In this document: one piece after another, positions 51,865-61,284 of the stretch | Numbering within the stretch: the stretch's first letter is position 1 | Layout: each line of letters opens with the position of its first letter | NCBI RefSeq assembly: GCF_041679265.1 | Contig: NZ_JBGFSM010000006.1 | Span: 205,592 to 269,591 of the forward strand | DNA length: 64,000 nt | Origin: Autumnicola sp041679265 | Lineage (GTDB): Bacteria > Bacteroidota > Bacteroidia > Flavobacteriales > Flavobacteriaceae | Reading direction: 5' to 3' | Notes under the pieces: model-generated | The model's input: the letters and a program-made list of their open reading frames with translations, nothing else | What the model was told of the DNA's origin: nothing | Databases searched by the model: none | Position numbers and translations under genes: made by a program

Positions 51865-52148
51865 AAGGCTTACCGTTTCCAGCCTCATACCGGATGCAGC
51901 CTTTCATTAGGCTAACTCTGGAATTTAAATCCTGCTTCTTTCAATTCGCTGCATCCATAAACTCATACTTCTTCTCTCAGCAGTAATTCCTTTACAATTT
52001 TCTGCTGAAATAATCATGCACTTCATCGATTAATTTTGTATTTAAACGAATTATAGACTTTCTTTGTGCCTGTAAGCTGCGGAATTTCAGAAGACTGGAT
52101 TTGCCCTTCCGCATTTTACAGCCCAAAACTTAACCTATTCATGTTTGT

Positions 52149-53819
52149 ATGAAACCACTGTACCTGTTATTTGGTATTTTGACTATTGTTAACTTTACTG
52201 CATGTACTCCTCAGTTTCAAAGTGAAATGGAAGAAGCTATTCGCCAGGCAGAAAACACCTACTTCATTAGCCCGTATGGAAATGATTCCAATACCGGCCA
52301 CTCTCCTGAAGATGCCTGGAAATCTATAGAAAAATTGAACAGCATAGACTTACAACCAGGGAGTGTAGTGCTTTTTGAGGGCGGGGAGGAATTTGAGGGC
52401 AGCATTATTTTAGACTACAAAGACGCGAATGATCCTTCTAATCCCATTCAAATCACCGCATACGGCCAGGGCAGGGCCATGATAAAAGCAGGTAAAGATT
52501 TTGGCCTGAATGCCTATAATACGAGTGGTGTTTTAATTGATAATCTTATCTTCCAGGGTAGCGGAATGTACACCAATTCTCATTCAGGCATCCAGTTTTA
52601 TAACGACCTTAACGGCGATGTTAAACTGGGCAGGATAGAGGTTACCAACTGTGAGGTGTTTGGGTTCCGGAATTTTGGGATTGTGATAGGTGCTTATAAC
52701 GGCAATGCCGGGTTTAAAGATGTAATTATTGAAAATAATAAAGTACATGATATTCTGGATGTAGGAATCTCTTCTTACGGTTATTTTTCTGCCAGCAAAA
52801 GCGGGTATGCCCACTCCAATATAAATGTTAGAAATTGCGAGGTCTACAATATTCCCGGCTATGATAAACCAAAGCATTCCGGAAACGGGATTGTACTGGC
52901 AGATGTCCAGCATTCGGTTATAGAATACAGTACTGTTTATAACTGTGGCAGCGGGAACACCAGCTGCGGCGGGCCTGTAGGAATATGGTACTGGGATGCA
53001 GACCAGGTGACCATCCAGCATTGTGAAGCTTATAAAATTAGCTCTGGCACAGGATGTGACGGAGGCGGCTTCGATTTGGATGGTGGGGTTACCAACGGAA
53101 TTATGCAGTACAATTACTCTCACGACAATGACGGGGGCGGGTACCTGGTAGGCCAGTTTAACGGCGCCCGCCCGATGAAAAATATAATCGTGAGATACAA
53201 CATTAGCCAAAATGATGCTGCCACCAATGGGGGTAGTACCTATCTCTTTAACGGGGGCTCCTCTGCCGGTATGCGGGATATTTATATTTACAACAACACC
53301 TTCTATATCGCCGAACAAAGCCATAACACCGAGGTTGCAGCCATTAAATTTAACAGCTGGAAACCAATCAAGGAAAATGTGCAAATAATGAACAATATCC
53401 TTTACACCAGTGGCAGTGCTTCCCTTGTAAGCATTCCCGGCGGTTATTCAGCTAAATTCCAGGGCAACCTTTATTATGCTGAAGACCAATACAGCATAAA
53501 ATACCAGGGAAATAGTTATCATTCTCTTGAAGAATTCCGCAACACAGGAAATGAACTAGAAGATGGCCAGCCCACTGGGCAACAGGCAGATCCCTACCTG
53601 GTTAATCCTGGCGCGGGCCGTGTAATAGGTTTTGGAAACCAGCTTACCTCTTTAAACGCCTACAAATTAGAATCGGGTTCCCCCGCAATAAACGCGGGAG
53701 TAAAATTGCCTGTAGATGAAGGAAGTTATGACTTCTTTGGAAACAGCCTGATACAGAACGATGGAGAAGATATTGGTGCATACACCCATTTTGAAGCAGG
53801 AAAAGTAGCCAGCAGGTAA
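52149..53819 (+). CDS. Right-handed beta-helix lipoprotein (paralogue 2)
   Basis: A 556-residue lipoprotein (lipobox IVNFTAC). TYFISPYGNDSNTG opens a right-handed parallel beta-helix that runs to the C-terminus. It matches residues about 295-815 of the gene at 43532 along its whole length, with long identical stretches such as CGGPVGIWYWDADQVTIQ and SCDGGGFDLDGG-like segments; the N-terminal sandwich domain of that protein is absent here. Likely a surface polysaccharide lyase or binding protein; catalytic residues are not assigned. The two copies are about 6 kb apart with unrelated genes between. Confidence 0.88.
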   Translation: MKPLYLLFGILTIVNFTACTPQFQSEMEEAIRQAENTYFISPYGNDSNTGHSPEDAWKSIEKLNSIDLQPGSVVLFEGGEEFEGSIILDYKDANDPSNPIQITAYGQGRAMIKAGKDFGLNAYNTSGVLIDNLIFQGSGMYTNSHSGIQFYNDLNGDVKLGRIEVTNCEVFGFRNFGIVIGAYNGNAGFKDVIIENNKVHDILDVGISSYGYFSASKSGYAHSNINVRNCEVYNIPGYDKPKHSGNGIVLADVQHSVIEYSTVYNCGSGNTSCGGPVGIWYWDADQVTIQHCEAYKISSGTGCDGGGFDLDGGVTNGIMQYNYSHDNDGGGYLVGQFNGARPMKNIIVRYNISQNDAATNGGSTYLFNGGSSAGMRDIYIYNNTFYIAEQSHNTEVAAIKFNSWKPIKENVQIMNNILYTSGSASLVSIPGGYSAKFQGNLYYAEDQYSIKYQGNSYHSLEEFRNTGNELEDGQPTGQQADPYLVNPGAGRVIGFGNQLTSLNAYKLESGSPAINAGVKLPVDEGSYDFFGNSLIQNDGEDIGAYTHFEAGKVASR

Positions 53820-53837
53820 ACAAATCACAGGCCAGGT

Positions 53838-54977
53838 TTATCGAGTAATTGTTTCATCTATTTCCTTCAGCAAAACAAGATAATCCTTGCGGTTGTTCAC
53901 AAAATCCTTGTCTGAAATATCGATGATCTGCACCTTCATTCCAGTTTGAGATTTAATAAAGCTGAGATAAGACTGGTTGATTTCCATCAAATATTCCGCC
54001 TGAATATTTTGCTCATAATCCCGGCCACGTTTTTTAATATTTTCCAGCAGCCTTGCGGTATTCTGGTACAAATAAATATACAATTCTGGTTTCACCAGTT
54101 CTTTGTACATTAAATGAAAGAGTTTATGGTAAAGCAAATATTCATCTTCCTGAAGGGTGATTTTGGCAAAGATCAGCGATTTAAAAACATCGTAATCTGA
54201 AATTACAAAGTCTTTAAATAAATCGTACTGCGCCAGGTCATCAGAGAGTTGCTGGTAGCGGTCTGCCAGAAAAGACATTTCCAAAGGAAAAGCGTAGCGC
54301 TCTTTGTTTTCATAAAATTTAGGCAAAAAGGGGTTGTCCTTAAAGCGTTCCAGGATGAGCCGGGCATTAAAATCCTGGGAAACCATCGTGGAAAAACTGG
54401 TTTTACCCGCGCCTATATTTCCTTCTACCGCGATATAATTACAATTTGTAAATTTAAAGGGCTGCTGCGGTACTTTTAAATTCTCTTCAATTCGCTGTAT
54501 TTCTGAAGAATCCCCTGTTTCTTTTAGAAGCTGGGCAATTGTTTTGTGTAAAACCGGGTGCATTTCTCTGGCCGCGATATCCTGTAGCGGCTGTAAAACG
54601 AACTTCCTATTTTGTATTTCGGGATGTGGGACTCTAAGATCTTCGGTTTCTATAACCTCATCTTCAAAAAGCAAAATATCAAGGTCTAGTGTGCGATTTT
54701 GGTAATTTTTGGACTGGCTCCGGTTACGGCCCATCCTCTTTTCAATTTGCAGCAACTTCAGCAGCACTTCTTCCGCAGGAAACCTGGTAGAGACAGAAAC
54801 ACAGGCGTTTAAGAATTCGTTCCCCTCAAAACCTAATGCAGGCGTTTTATAAATTGCCGAAATTTTTAAAATATTGCCCACTTCTTCATAAAGCAGGTTT
54901 ATGGCATTTTGTAAAATAACAAATCGTTCGCCAACATTGCTTCCCAGCGCAATATGTACTATTTTAGGGGGATTCAA
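53838..54977 (-). CDS. folK: Bifunctional HPPK (FolK) / deoxynucleoside kinase
   Basis: A 379-residue fusion starting at a TTG (54977). Residues 1-155 are 6-hydroxymethyl-7,8-dihydropterin pyrophosphokinase (folate synthesis), with LGSNVGERF near the start, the ATP/pterin motif RTLDLDILLF (95-104) and HPEIQNRKFVLQPL. Residues 175-379 are a deoxynucleoside kinase with P-loop GNIGAGKT (186-193), the ERFKDNPFL stretch, DRYQQLSDD and the C-terminal ENIKKRGRDYEQ LID-like region. The fusion occurs in flavobacteria. It joins folate and nucleotide-salvage steps; whether the parts interact is unknown. Confidence 0.92.
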   Translation of the reverse strand: MNPPKIVHIALGSNVGERFVILQNAINLLYEEVGNILKISAIYKTPALGFEGNEFLNACVSVSTRFPAEEVLLKLLQIEKRMGRNRSQSKNYQNRTLDLDILLFEDEVIETEDLRVPHPEIQNRKFVLQPLQDIAAREMHPVLHKTIAQLLKETGDSSEIQRIEENLKVPQQPFKFTNCNYIAVEGNIGAGKTSFSTMVSQDFNARLILERFKDNPFLPKFYENKERYAFPLEMSFLADRYQQLSDDLAQYDLFKDFVISDYDVFKSLIFAKITLQEDEYLLYHKLFHLMYKELVKPELYIYLYQNTARLLENIKKRGRDYEQNIQAEYLMEINQSYLSFIKSQTGMKVQIIDISDKDFVNNRKDYLVLLKEIDETITR

Positions 54978-55046
54978 CTTAAAGAAAATTTATAGGACAG
55001 GTGAAAAATTTCACAGCAAATTAAGCAAAACAAAATCACATACCCT

Positions 55047-55054
55047 TAATTTTG
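55047..55054 (+). promoter_or_regulatory. Possible -7 box of the yhhQ gene
   Basis: TAATTTTG, matching TAnnTTTG, 23 bases ahead of the TTG start at 55078. No clear -33 element. Confidence 0.35.
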
Positions 55055-55077
55055 CCCCAAGTCTTTAAAAAAATAAT

Positions 55078-55821
55078 TTGGCACAACTTAATCTTAAAGA
55101 CCAATTCGCTGCACAAAGGATTTATTTAATTCTTGCCGCTTTGTTCATCGCTTCCCTTGTAGTTTCCAACCTGATATTTCAAAAATTCTTTTACTGGGAT
55201 TTTTTTGGGATCTACACTTTTGAAATTTCTGTGGGAATTTTGCCCTACCCGGTTACTTTTTTAATTACAGACATGGTAAGCGAAATTTATGGAAAACGCA
55301 AGGCCAACCAGGTGGTGACTGCCGGTATATTTGCCTCCTTCTTTTCCCTGCTTATTGTTTTTACGGCAGATGCCGCTCCGGCTACCGCATGGTCTCCCGT
55401 TGGAAACGATTTGTTTAAAACGGTATTTGGCGCCACGGCAATAGCTGTTTTGGCTTCTATGATGGCCTACCTGCTCGCGCAGTATATAGACATTCAGTTA
55501 TTCCATTTCTGGAAAAAACTCACTAAAGGCAAACATCTTTGGATAAGGAATAATTTTTCTACTTTCCTGTCCCAGTTTGTAGATACTTTTTCGGTCTTGT
55601 TTTTGCTCTGTAGTTTTCATAAAATTGAATGGGAACGTTTTGGCGCGTTATTGCTTAGCGGATTTTTATTTAAAGTAATTGTCGCCGTTATGGATACGCC
55701 CTTTTTATATCTTGCCGTATATGCCATGCGCAGAAGGTTTGGATTGCAGGAAGGGGAAGAAATACAACCAGAAGTTTCCAATGAAGATTTAAATACTGTA
55801 TATGATGAAAAAAGCGCTTAA
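55078..55821 (+). CDS. yhhQ: Queuosine-precursor transporter YhhQ (VUT family)
   Basis: A 247-residue inner-membrane protein with about six transmembrane helices and the family's conserved opening (VVSNLIFQKF), cytosolic loop LITDMVSEIYGKRKANQVV, and C-terminal FVDTFSVLFLL. YhhQ imports queuosine precursors (7-cyano-7-deazaguanine or 7-aminomethyl analogue) used to modify tRNA anticodons. The start is a TTG (55078). The 3' end overlaps the next gene (AsmA) by 20 bases, so they are one operon. Confidence 0.88.
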   Translation: MAQLNLKDQFAAQRIYLILAALFIASLVVSNLIFQKFFYWDFFGIYTFEISVGILPYPVTFLITDMVSEIYGKRKANQVVTAGIFASFFSLLIVFTADAAPATAWSPVGNDLFKTVFGATAIAVLASMMAYLLAQYIDIQLFHFWKKLTKGKHLWIRNNFSTFLSQFVDTFSVLFLLCSFHKIEWERFGALLLSGFLFKVIVAVMDTPFLYLAVYAMRRRFGLQEGEEIQPEVSNEDLNTVYDEKSA

Positions 55822-58504
55822 AATAGTGGGAATATTTGTGTTGGTGGTGCTTGTCATTTTAATAGCTGCACCACTTGTTTTTGAAACGCAAATTGAAAAT
55901 TTTGTAAAAAAAACCATCAATAACAATGTAAATGCCCGGGTGGAATTTTCGGATATCGACCTTAGCCTTTTCCGCAGCTTTCCTCAGGCTACTGTAGTCC
56001 TTAGCGACGTTAGCGTGATTAATAATGCCCCTTTTGAAGGGGATACCCTGGCTTTAGGCGAAGAAGTGCTGCTGGAAATGTCCATTAAAGAATTATTTAA
56101 AGGAAGTGATGAGCCAAAAAGCATAGACGAATTCCGCCTCAACAATGCCTTTGTTAATATAAAAGTAGATTCCCTTGGGAATGCCAATTACGATATTGCC
56201 ATAGAAAATACTACCGCCGCGGCTTCAACAGATACTGCCTCTACAGGTTTTAGTTTAGATTTGGAGCACTACGAGATCAATAACTCAAGGCTTAAATACC
56301 TGGATGAGGGCGCAAAAATTTTTCTTGACATTGAAGATTTAAACCACCAGGGAACAGGAGATTTTTCCCTGGACCAAAGCAAACTGGATACTGAGACAAG
56401 CGCATTGGTGAGTTTTGAGCTGGACAGCGTTAATTATTTAAGCCGAAATAAGGTAGCCCTGGATGCCGTAATCCAGATGGACCTTGAGGAAATGAAATAC
56501 ACGTTCCTGGAAAATGAAGCGCTTATTAATCAGCTGCCGCTTACTTTTAATGGCTATGTAGATGTAAATGAAGATAACAATGAAGTAAACCTTTCTTTTA
56601 AAACGCCTTCTTCAGACTTTAAAAATTTCCTGCAGGTAATTCCTGAAGCCTACGCCAAAAATATTGAAGATGTGCGGACCAGCGGGGATTTTATTGTTGA
56701 TGGAAAAATAAATGGAGTTATAGATGAAGATCATATCCCAATGATGAACATCATGGTAAGTTCCGGCAATGCTTCTTTTAAATACGCGGATTTGCCAAAA
56801 GCCGTACAGGACATTAACCTTGATCTTAAGGTGATAAATGAAACAGGCCTGGTAGACGATACCTATATCACTTTTAACAATGTAACCTTCCGTATAGATG
56901 AAGACCGTTTTGCCGCCAACGGAAGCGTACGGAACCTGATGGAGAATATGCTGATAAACATGACAGTAGACGGCACTATAAACCTTGCCAATATTGAACA
57001 GGCTTATCCCCTGGATATGGACCTTGACCTGAACGGTATCCTTACTGCAGACCTTACCACCAGCTTTGACATGAATTCTATTGAAAAAGAGCAATATCAA
57101 AATGTGAATTCCAAAGGAACCGCCAGTATTAAGAATTTCAGGTATAAGTCGCCGGAAATCCCCAATGAGGTACAGATAGCCAATGCACAAATGAATTTTA
57201 ACCAGGGTACTGTTCGCGTGCCTGAATTAAAACTTACCACAGGCCAGACCGATATCACTGCTTCCGGGAATATCCAGAATTTGATGGGCTTTTTATTTAC
57301 AGACCAGGTTTTAAAGGGAAATTTTCAAGTAAATTCCAACACCTTCGCCATTAGTGATTTTAAGGTTGCTGAAACGGAAGAATCTCCCGTTGAAGACAAT
57401 CAGGACACTTCAGAAGAAAAACCAGTAACTACAGGGGAAGAGGCTATAAAAATTCCTTCTTTCCTGGATGTGGAACTTGGCTTTAAGGCAAACCGTGTTT
57501 TGTACGACGATCTGGAACTGCGCAATGCCACAGGAACACTTATCCTAAGGGATGAAACGGCCACTTTGCAAAATGTGACCACTAACATTTTTGGCGGAAG
57601 TATTGCCCTTAACGGAAATGTTTCTACTAAAAATCCAACGCCAGCTTTCCAAATGGATCTTAATTTGAATAAGCTGAACATCGCACAGTCCTTCAACCAG
57701 ATGGATTTATTGCAGGGCCTCGCTCCTATTGCCAATGCCCTGGAAGGAGAACTACAAACAAACCTTAACCTGCAGGGAAATCTTAATAACGATTTTACAC
57801 CAGATCTTTCTACCCTTGCCGGCACCGCTATAGCACAGATTTTAACTGCAAAGGTAGATCCCTCAAAAATGCCCTTGCTGGCAAGGCTGAACGAGCAACT
57901 TCCTTTTATAGATTTGAATAATATTAATCTGGATAACCTTAAAACCAATCTAACCTTCGATAACGGAATGGTAGAAATAGAACCTTTTAATTTTGATGTA
58001 AAAGGGGTGAATGTGCAGGTAGGCGGTAGCCATGGATTTGATATGAATATGAATTATAATGTTAAACTGGATGTGCCGGCGAGCTATCTTGGTAGTGAAG
58101 TGGGAGGGGCACTTGGGCAATTGAGCGGTGAGAACATTAATAATATGATGGTGGCCTTGCCTATAGATTTAACCGGCAGTTTTTCGAATCCGCAAATCAA
58201 CCTTAATATGCAGCAGGCAATTGCCAACCTAACCCAAAAAGTTGCTCAAAATCAAAAAGAAAAACTGCAGCAAAAAGGAATAGATGCCATTAATGATATT
58301 CTTACCGGAAAGAGAGATCCTAAAAAGCCATTTTCAAAGGATTCTACTTCCGTAAAAACAGATTCCACCACTAATCCGGCTGCCACAAAGAAGGACAGTA
58401 TTTCTAAAACCCAGCAGGACCAGGTTCAAAATGCGGCTAAGAAAATCCTTGGGGGAATTCTTAAAAACACGCAAACAAGGAAAAAAGATACTACTGGAAA
58501 TTAG
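55802..58504 (+). CDS. AsmA-family envelope protein
   Basis: A 900-residue protein with an N-terminal membrane anchor (LKIVGIFVLVVLVILIAAPLVF) and a long periplasmic AsmA/VPS13-like beta-groove region made of repeated strands, plus a hydrophobic conserved block near the C-terminus (LNQQLPFIDLNN-like LPFIDLNNINL; VNVQVGGSHGFDM). AsmA-type proteins carry lipids between membranes and affect outer-membrane stability. ATGs at 55802 and 55805 are both possible. It overlaps yhhQ by 20 bases. The stop codon lies inside the first unit of a 7-bp tandem array. Confidence 0.85.
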   Translation: MMKKALKIVGIFVLVVLVILIAAPLVFETQIENFVKKTINNNVNARVEFSDIDLSLFRSFPQATVVLSDVSVINNAPFEGDTLALGEEVLLEMSIKELFKGSDEPKSIDEFRLNNAFVNIKVDSLGNANYDIAIENTTAAASTDTASTGFSLDLEHYEINNSRLKYLDEGAKIFLDIEDLNHQGTGDFSLDQSKLDTETSALVSFELDSVNYLSRNKVALDAVIQMDLEEMKYTFLENEALINQLPLTFNGYVDVNEDNNEVNLSFKTPSSDFKNFLQVIPEAYAKNIEDVRTSGDFIVDGKINGVIDEDHIPMMNIMVSSGNASFKYADLPKAVQDINLDLKVINETGLVDDTYITFNNVTFRIDEDRFAANGSVRNLMENMLINMTVDGTINLANIEQAYPLDMDLDLNGILTADLTTSFDMNSIEKEQYQNVNSKGTASIKNFRYKSPEIPNEVQIANAQMNFNQGTVRVPELKLTTGQTDITASGNIQNLMGFLFTDQVLKGNFQVNSNTFAISDFKVAETEESPVEDNQDTSEEKPVTTGEEAIKIPSFLDVELGFKANRVLYDDLELRNATGTLILRDETATLQNVTTNIFGGSIALNGNVSTKNPTPAFQMDLNLNKLNIAQSFNQMDLLQGLAPIANALEGELQTNLNLQGNLNNDFTPDLSTLAGTAIAQILTAKVDPSKMPLLARLNEQLPFIDLNNINLDNLKTNLTFDNGMVEIEPFNFDVKGVNVQVGGSHGFDMNMNYNVKLDVPASYLGSEVGGALGQLSGENINNMMVALPIDLTGSFSNPQINLNMQQAIANLTQKVAQNQKEKLQQKGIDAINDILTGKRDPKKPFSKDSTSVKTDSTTNPAATKKDSISKTQQDQVQNAAKKILGGILKNTQTRKKDTTGN

Positions 58505-58584
58505 AAGTTGGAGGTTGGAAGTTGGAGGTTAGAGGTTAGAGGTTAGAGGTTAGAGGTTAGAAGTTAGAAGTTAGAAGTTAGAAG
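58501..58584. repeat. 7-bp tandem array containing the AsmA stop codon
   Basis: Twelve contiguous heptamers with consensus TTRGARG, all of exact length and varying only at the two purine positions. The TAG of the AsmA gene (58502-58504) lies inside unit 1, so the array begins in the final codon. Confidence 0.9.
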
Positions 58585-58742
58585 TTCAATATACATTTAA
58601 AAAACCCTCAAAGGCTTCAAAAACCTGTAAGGTGTAACCAAAGTAAATTGTATTTAAATATAGGAGATTATAACCAGCCTGGTTTCTACTAAAGGAGGTT
58701 TTTTGGTTTAAGCAGGACAAGATATCCTATCTTATGAACCGA

Positions 58743-59879
58743 TTAACCTTCAGCCGGTGCATTTTTTAATCCCGGCTGATATTCTTTTTCAGCCTGTTTT
58801 TTATTTTCCCGCTTCAGCTTCCGTAGAAATACAGGAAGCATTCCCAGGATAAAAAAACCTGATGCTGTCGCCAGCAATACCGGAAGTTGGGCAATGCTTT
58901 CTCCTATGGTAAATATTCCTAAGATGAGAATAATAGAAAAAGGAAAGGAAAGTGCGAGAATATTGATGGCCAGGGGACCCGAAAAAGTATGAACCTTGTT
59001 TTTCTCCTTTTGTTCCCTGGCGCCAACCGCAGCAATATGCGCAAACGGCCAGAAACTACAGGCACTCATAGAAAAAGCCAGCACGATCAGCCGGTCGTTT
59101 CCCAGGCTGATGTTTCCAAAGTATATAAACAGGGAACTTATAAAAATCAGCGCTCCTGCCCTTAAAAGCAAGAGGCTGAAGATCTTCCCGAACTCACCTT
59201 TTTTTATGGAAACCGCAAGCCCTATAAAAAGAAGCACCAGCGGGGTCATTAATAAACTCAATCGCTCCAGGGTTTCAGATAAAACAAAAGGTAAATTTTC
59301 AGGTTTAAAGCCTATCCCAAGAAGCAATAATGCCCCGAGGATAAATAGGTTTACCGGTTCAGAAACAAGAACTTTTAGAAGATCTTTGATCTTAGCTGAA
59401 TTCATCCTGGAATTTTTCCCGTGTACCTTATAAAACCAGTTCATAGCGACCACATATAAGAGAATCAGTACAAATATTTTGTTTCCAAGATCTGCCATTG
59501 CGGCTTTGGCAAGAGCGCCATCTCCCAAGTATTCCAGGATAAATGGAAACGAAGACAGACCGGGTGCCAGGGAAGGTACAAGCAAAGCAGCAGTACGATA
59601 TTCTGCCGTTTGCTTTTTAATTCCGCATAGGGGAAGGAGGTATGGGAAAAGGAAAAACAATAAAAGGTTTAAAGCAAGCGCAAAAAAAGGCAACAGAAAA
59701 AAATCTGCTTTTAACTCTACGTTCAGCAAGGCGATAAAAATTGTCGCAGGGAGCGCCAGGTTTAGAATTATTTTCTTAATCCCGGAGGTTTCCTCTTTGC
59801 TTCGGAATTTTACCTTCAGCAGAAGCCCTATTCCTATAAAAAGTAAAAAAATAAATGTTTTCTGTAGACTTGCATCCAT
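58743..59879 (-). CDS. AEC-family (auxin efflux carrier-like) permease
   Basis: A 378-residue membrane protein with about ten transmembrane helices in the AEC arrangement (two inverted halves). The N-terminal half has NLALPATIFIALL, and the middle LAPGLSSFPFILEYLGD; the second half has SEPVNLFILGALLLLGIG. The family exports or imports small carboxylates and auxin-like compounds. The gene starts 15 bases after the exported aminotransferase ends, so the two probably work together, with the permease moving the amino acid or keto acid the enzyme handles. Substrate not identified. Confidence 0.8.
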   Translation of the reverse strand: MDASLQKTFIFLLFIGIGLLLKVKFRSKEETSGIKKIILNLALPATIFIALLNVELKADFFLLPFFALALNLLLFFLFPYLLPLCGIKKQTAEYRTAALLVPSLAPGLSSFPFILEYLGDGALAKAAMADLGNKIFVLILLYVVAMNWFYKVHGKNSRMNSAKIKDLLKVLVSEPVNLFILGALLLLGIGFKPENLPFVLSETLERLSLLMTPLVLLFIGLAVSIKKGEFGKIFSLLLLRAGALIFISSLFIYFGNISLGNDRLIVLAFSMSACSFWPFAHIAAVGAREQKEKNKVHTFSGPLAINILALSFPFSIILILGIFTIGESIAQLPVLLATASGFFILGMLPVFLRKLKRENKKQAEKEYQPGLKNAPAEG

Positions 59880-59894
59880 AGAACCTTATTAAGA

Positions 59895-61085
59895 TTACAC
59901 CAGAATTTCGTCCAATGCATCGGTGAATAACTTCATTTCTTCCATTTTGCCCATGCTCACCCTGCACCAGTCCTGGTTCCAGAATTTAAAAGCCCTCACC
60001 GCCATTTCCCGGTCATAAACCTGGTTTAGGAAATCGTCTCCTGCCATTTCCAGTGGAAAGATCACAAAATTGGTTTGGGATGGCATATAGGCAATATTCC
60101 TGCTGTCCAGATATCCGGTAAAATAATTACGGGCTTCAATAAGCCTGGACCTGCAGGAATCCAGGAATTCCACATCATCCATCCCCGCTGAAGCTGCCGC
60201 TATACTTGGCCCGGTGATACCCATTCCACCACGCGTAATTTCATTAATGCCGTCCAGGGTTTCCTTTTTCCCAAGCATATAGCCTATGCGCAGGCCGGCC
60301 ATCCCGTATATTTTAGAAAAGGTTCTTGAGACCAGGACGCTTTCATTCTCGGCCACCAAAGGGGCCATGCTGTTTGCCATACCAGCATCGGAAAGCTCGA
60401 TGTAAGCCTCATCAATAAAAACAGGCACTTTCCTGGAAACCCACCGGCAGAAATCCTTTAGCTTCTGCGTATCTGTGATGGTGGCAGTGGGATTATTGGG
60501 ATTAGTGATATAAACGAGCCGGGTTTCAGCATCTATGGCTTCTTCCATTGCATCCAGGTCATGCTGATAATCGGGAGTAAGTTTTATGCTTTTCCAGCTT
60601 CCGCCGGCAGCTTTGGCCACAGAAACCAGGGACATATAGCTGGGATCTGCACTCACCACATTCCCGCCATGCTGAAAAAACACAAGGGCGGTCTTTTCCA
60701 AAAGGTCTGATGAACCGGGCCCCATCATTACCTGCCCGGGCTCCACCCCTTCTTTTGCTGCAATTTTATCTGATAATTTTCCCAGGCTTTGCCAGCTATA
60801 ATGATTTCCTTTCCAAACTTCTTCCTGGAAAACTTCTGCCGCTTTTTTGGAAGGCCCGTGTGGATTTTCATTCCACATTAACCTGGCTTTTAAAGAATCC
60901 AGGTCTGGAAACCTTGGAGGAGTATATTCATTAAAAGAAGGATTATGAAAAAGAAATTTGCTATTGGTATTAAGGGCATTTTCCACCCGATTAGACCATA
61001 CTACCTGTGGTGCCACTGCCACTGCTCCCAAAGATAAAAGGCTCTTTTTAATCCAGTCCCTGCGGCTGTTAGTTGAAGTTTCCAT
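59895..61085 (-). CDS. Tat-exported class I/II aminotransferase (HisC-like)
   Basis: A 396-residue protein with a Tat signal (SRRDWIKKSLLSLGAVAVAPQ). Mature part is a fold-type I PLP enzyme of the HisC-like branch: N195 and Pro in TNPNNPT, Asp225 in PVFIDEAY, PLP-Lys258 in SRTFSKIYGMAGLRIGY and Arg in the C-terminal CRVSMG. Most HisC-like enzymes are cytoplasmic; a Tat signal places this in the periplasm after folding with cofactor. Similar Tat-tagged aminotransferases exist in Bacteroidota, without known substrate. The AEC permease follows in the same operon. Confidence 0.88.
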   Translation of the reverse strand: METSTNSRRDWIKKSLLSLGAVAVAPQVVWSNRVENALNTNSKFLFHNPSFNEYTPPRFPDLDSLKARLMWNENPHGPSKKAAEVFQEEVWKGNHYSWQSLGKLSDKIAAKEGVEPGQVMMGPGSSDLLEKTALVFFQHGGNVVSADPSYMSLVSVAKAAGGSWKSIKLTPDYQHDLDAMEEAIDAETRLVYITNPNNPTATITDTQKLKDFCRWVSRKVPVFIDEAYIELSDAGMANSMAPLVAENESVLVSRTFSKIYGMAGLRIGYMLGKKETLDGINEITRGGMGITGPSIAAASAGMDDVEFLDSCRSRLIEARNYFTGYLDSRNIAYMPSQTNFVIFPLEMAGDDFLNQVYDREMAVRAFKFWNQDWCRVSMGKMEEMKLFTDALDEILV

Positions 61086-61184
61086 AGTTGGTTTTGATTT
61101 TCTTAGGTTATAAACTTATTGAGAAAATCCTGGAAAACCTATGCTAAAAAACTAAAAATGAAAGGGTTAATTTATTAAAAAGAA

Positions 61185-61215
61185 AAAAATAAAGCCGGTT
61201 TATTTTAAAACCGGC
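61185..61215 (-). terminator. Second hairpin behind the DUF2797 gene
   Basis: GCCGGTTT (61194-61201) with AAACCGGC (61208-61215), 8-bp stem. On the minus strand it is followed by a T-rich run (TTTATTTTTTT). Confidence 0.65.
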
Positions 61216-61284
61216 AATGTCAAAAAAGGTAGTTCGCCTGGCAGCTTCAAAATTTATGATAACCTCCATCGGCTTAATTTTCAT

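Noticed and set aside
33540..58584. Tandem arrays as CRISPRs
   Set aside because: Units are 7 bp without spacers, and no cas genes are present; these are simple tandem repeats.
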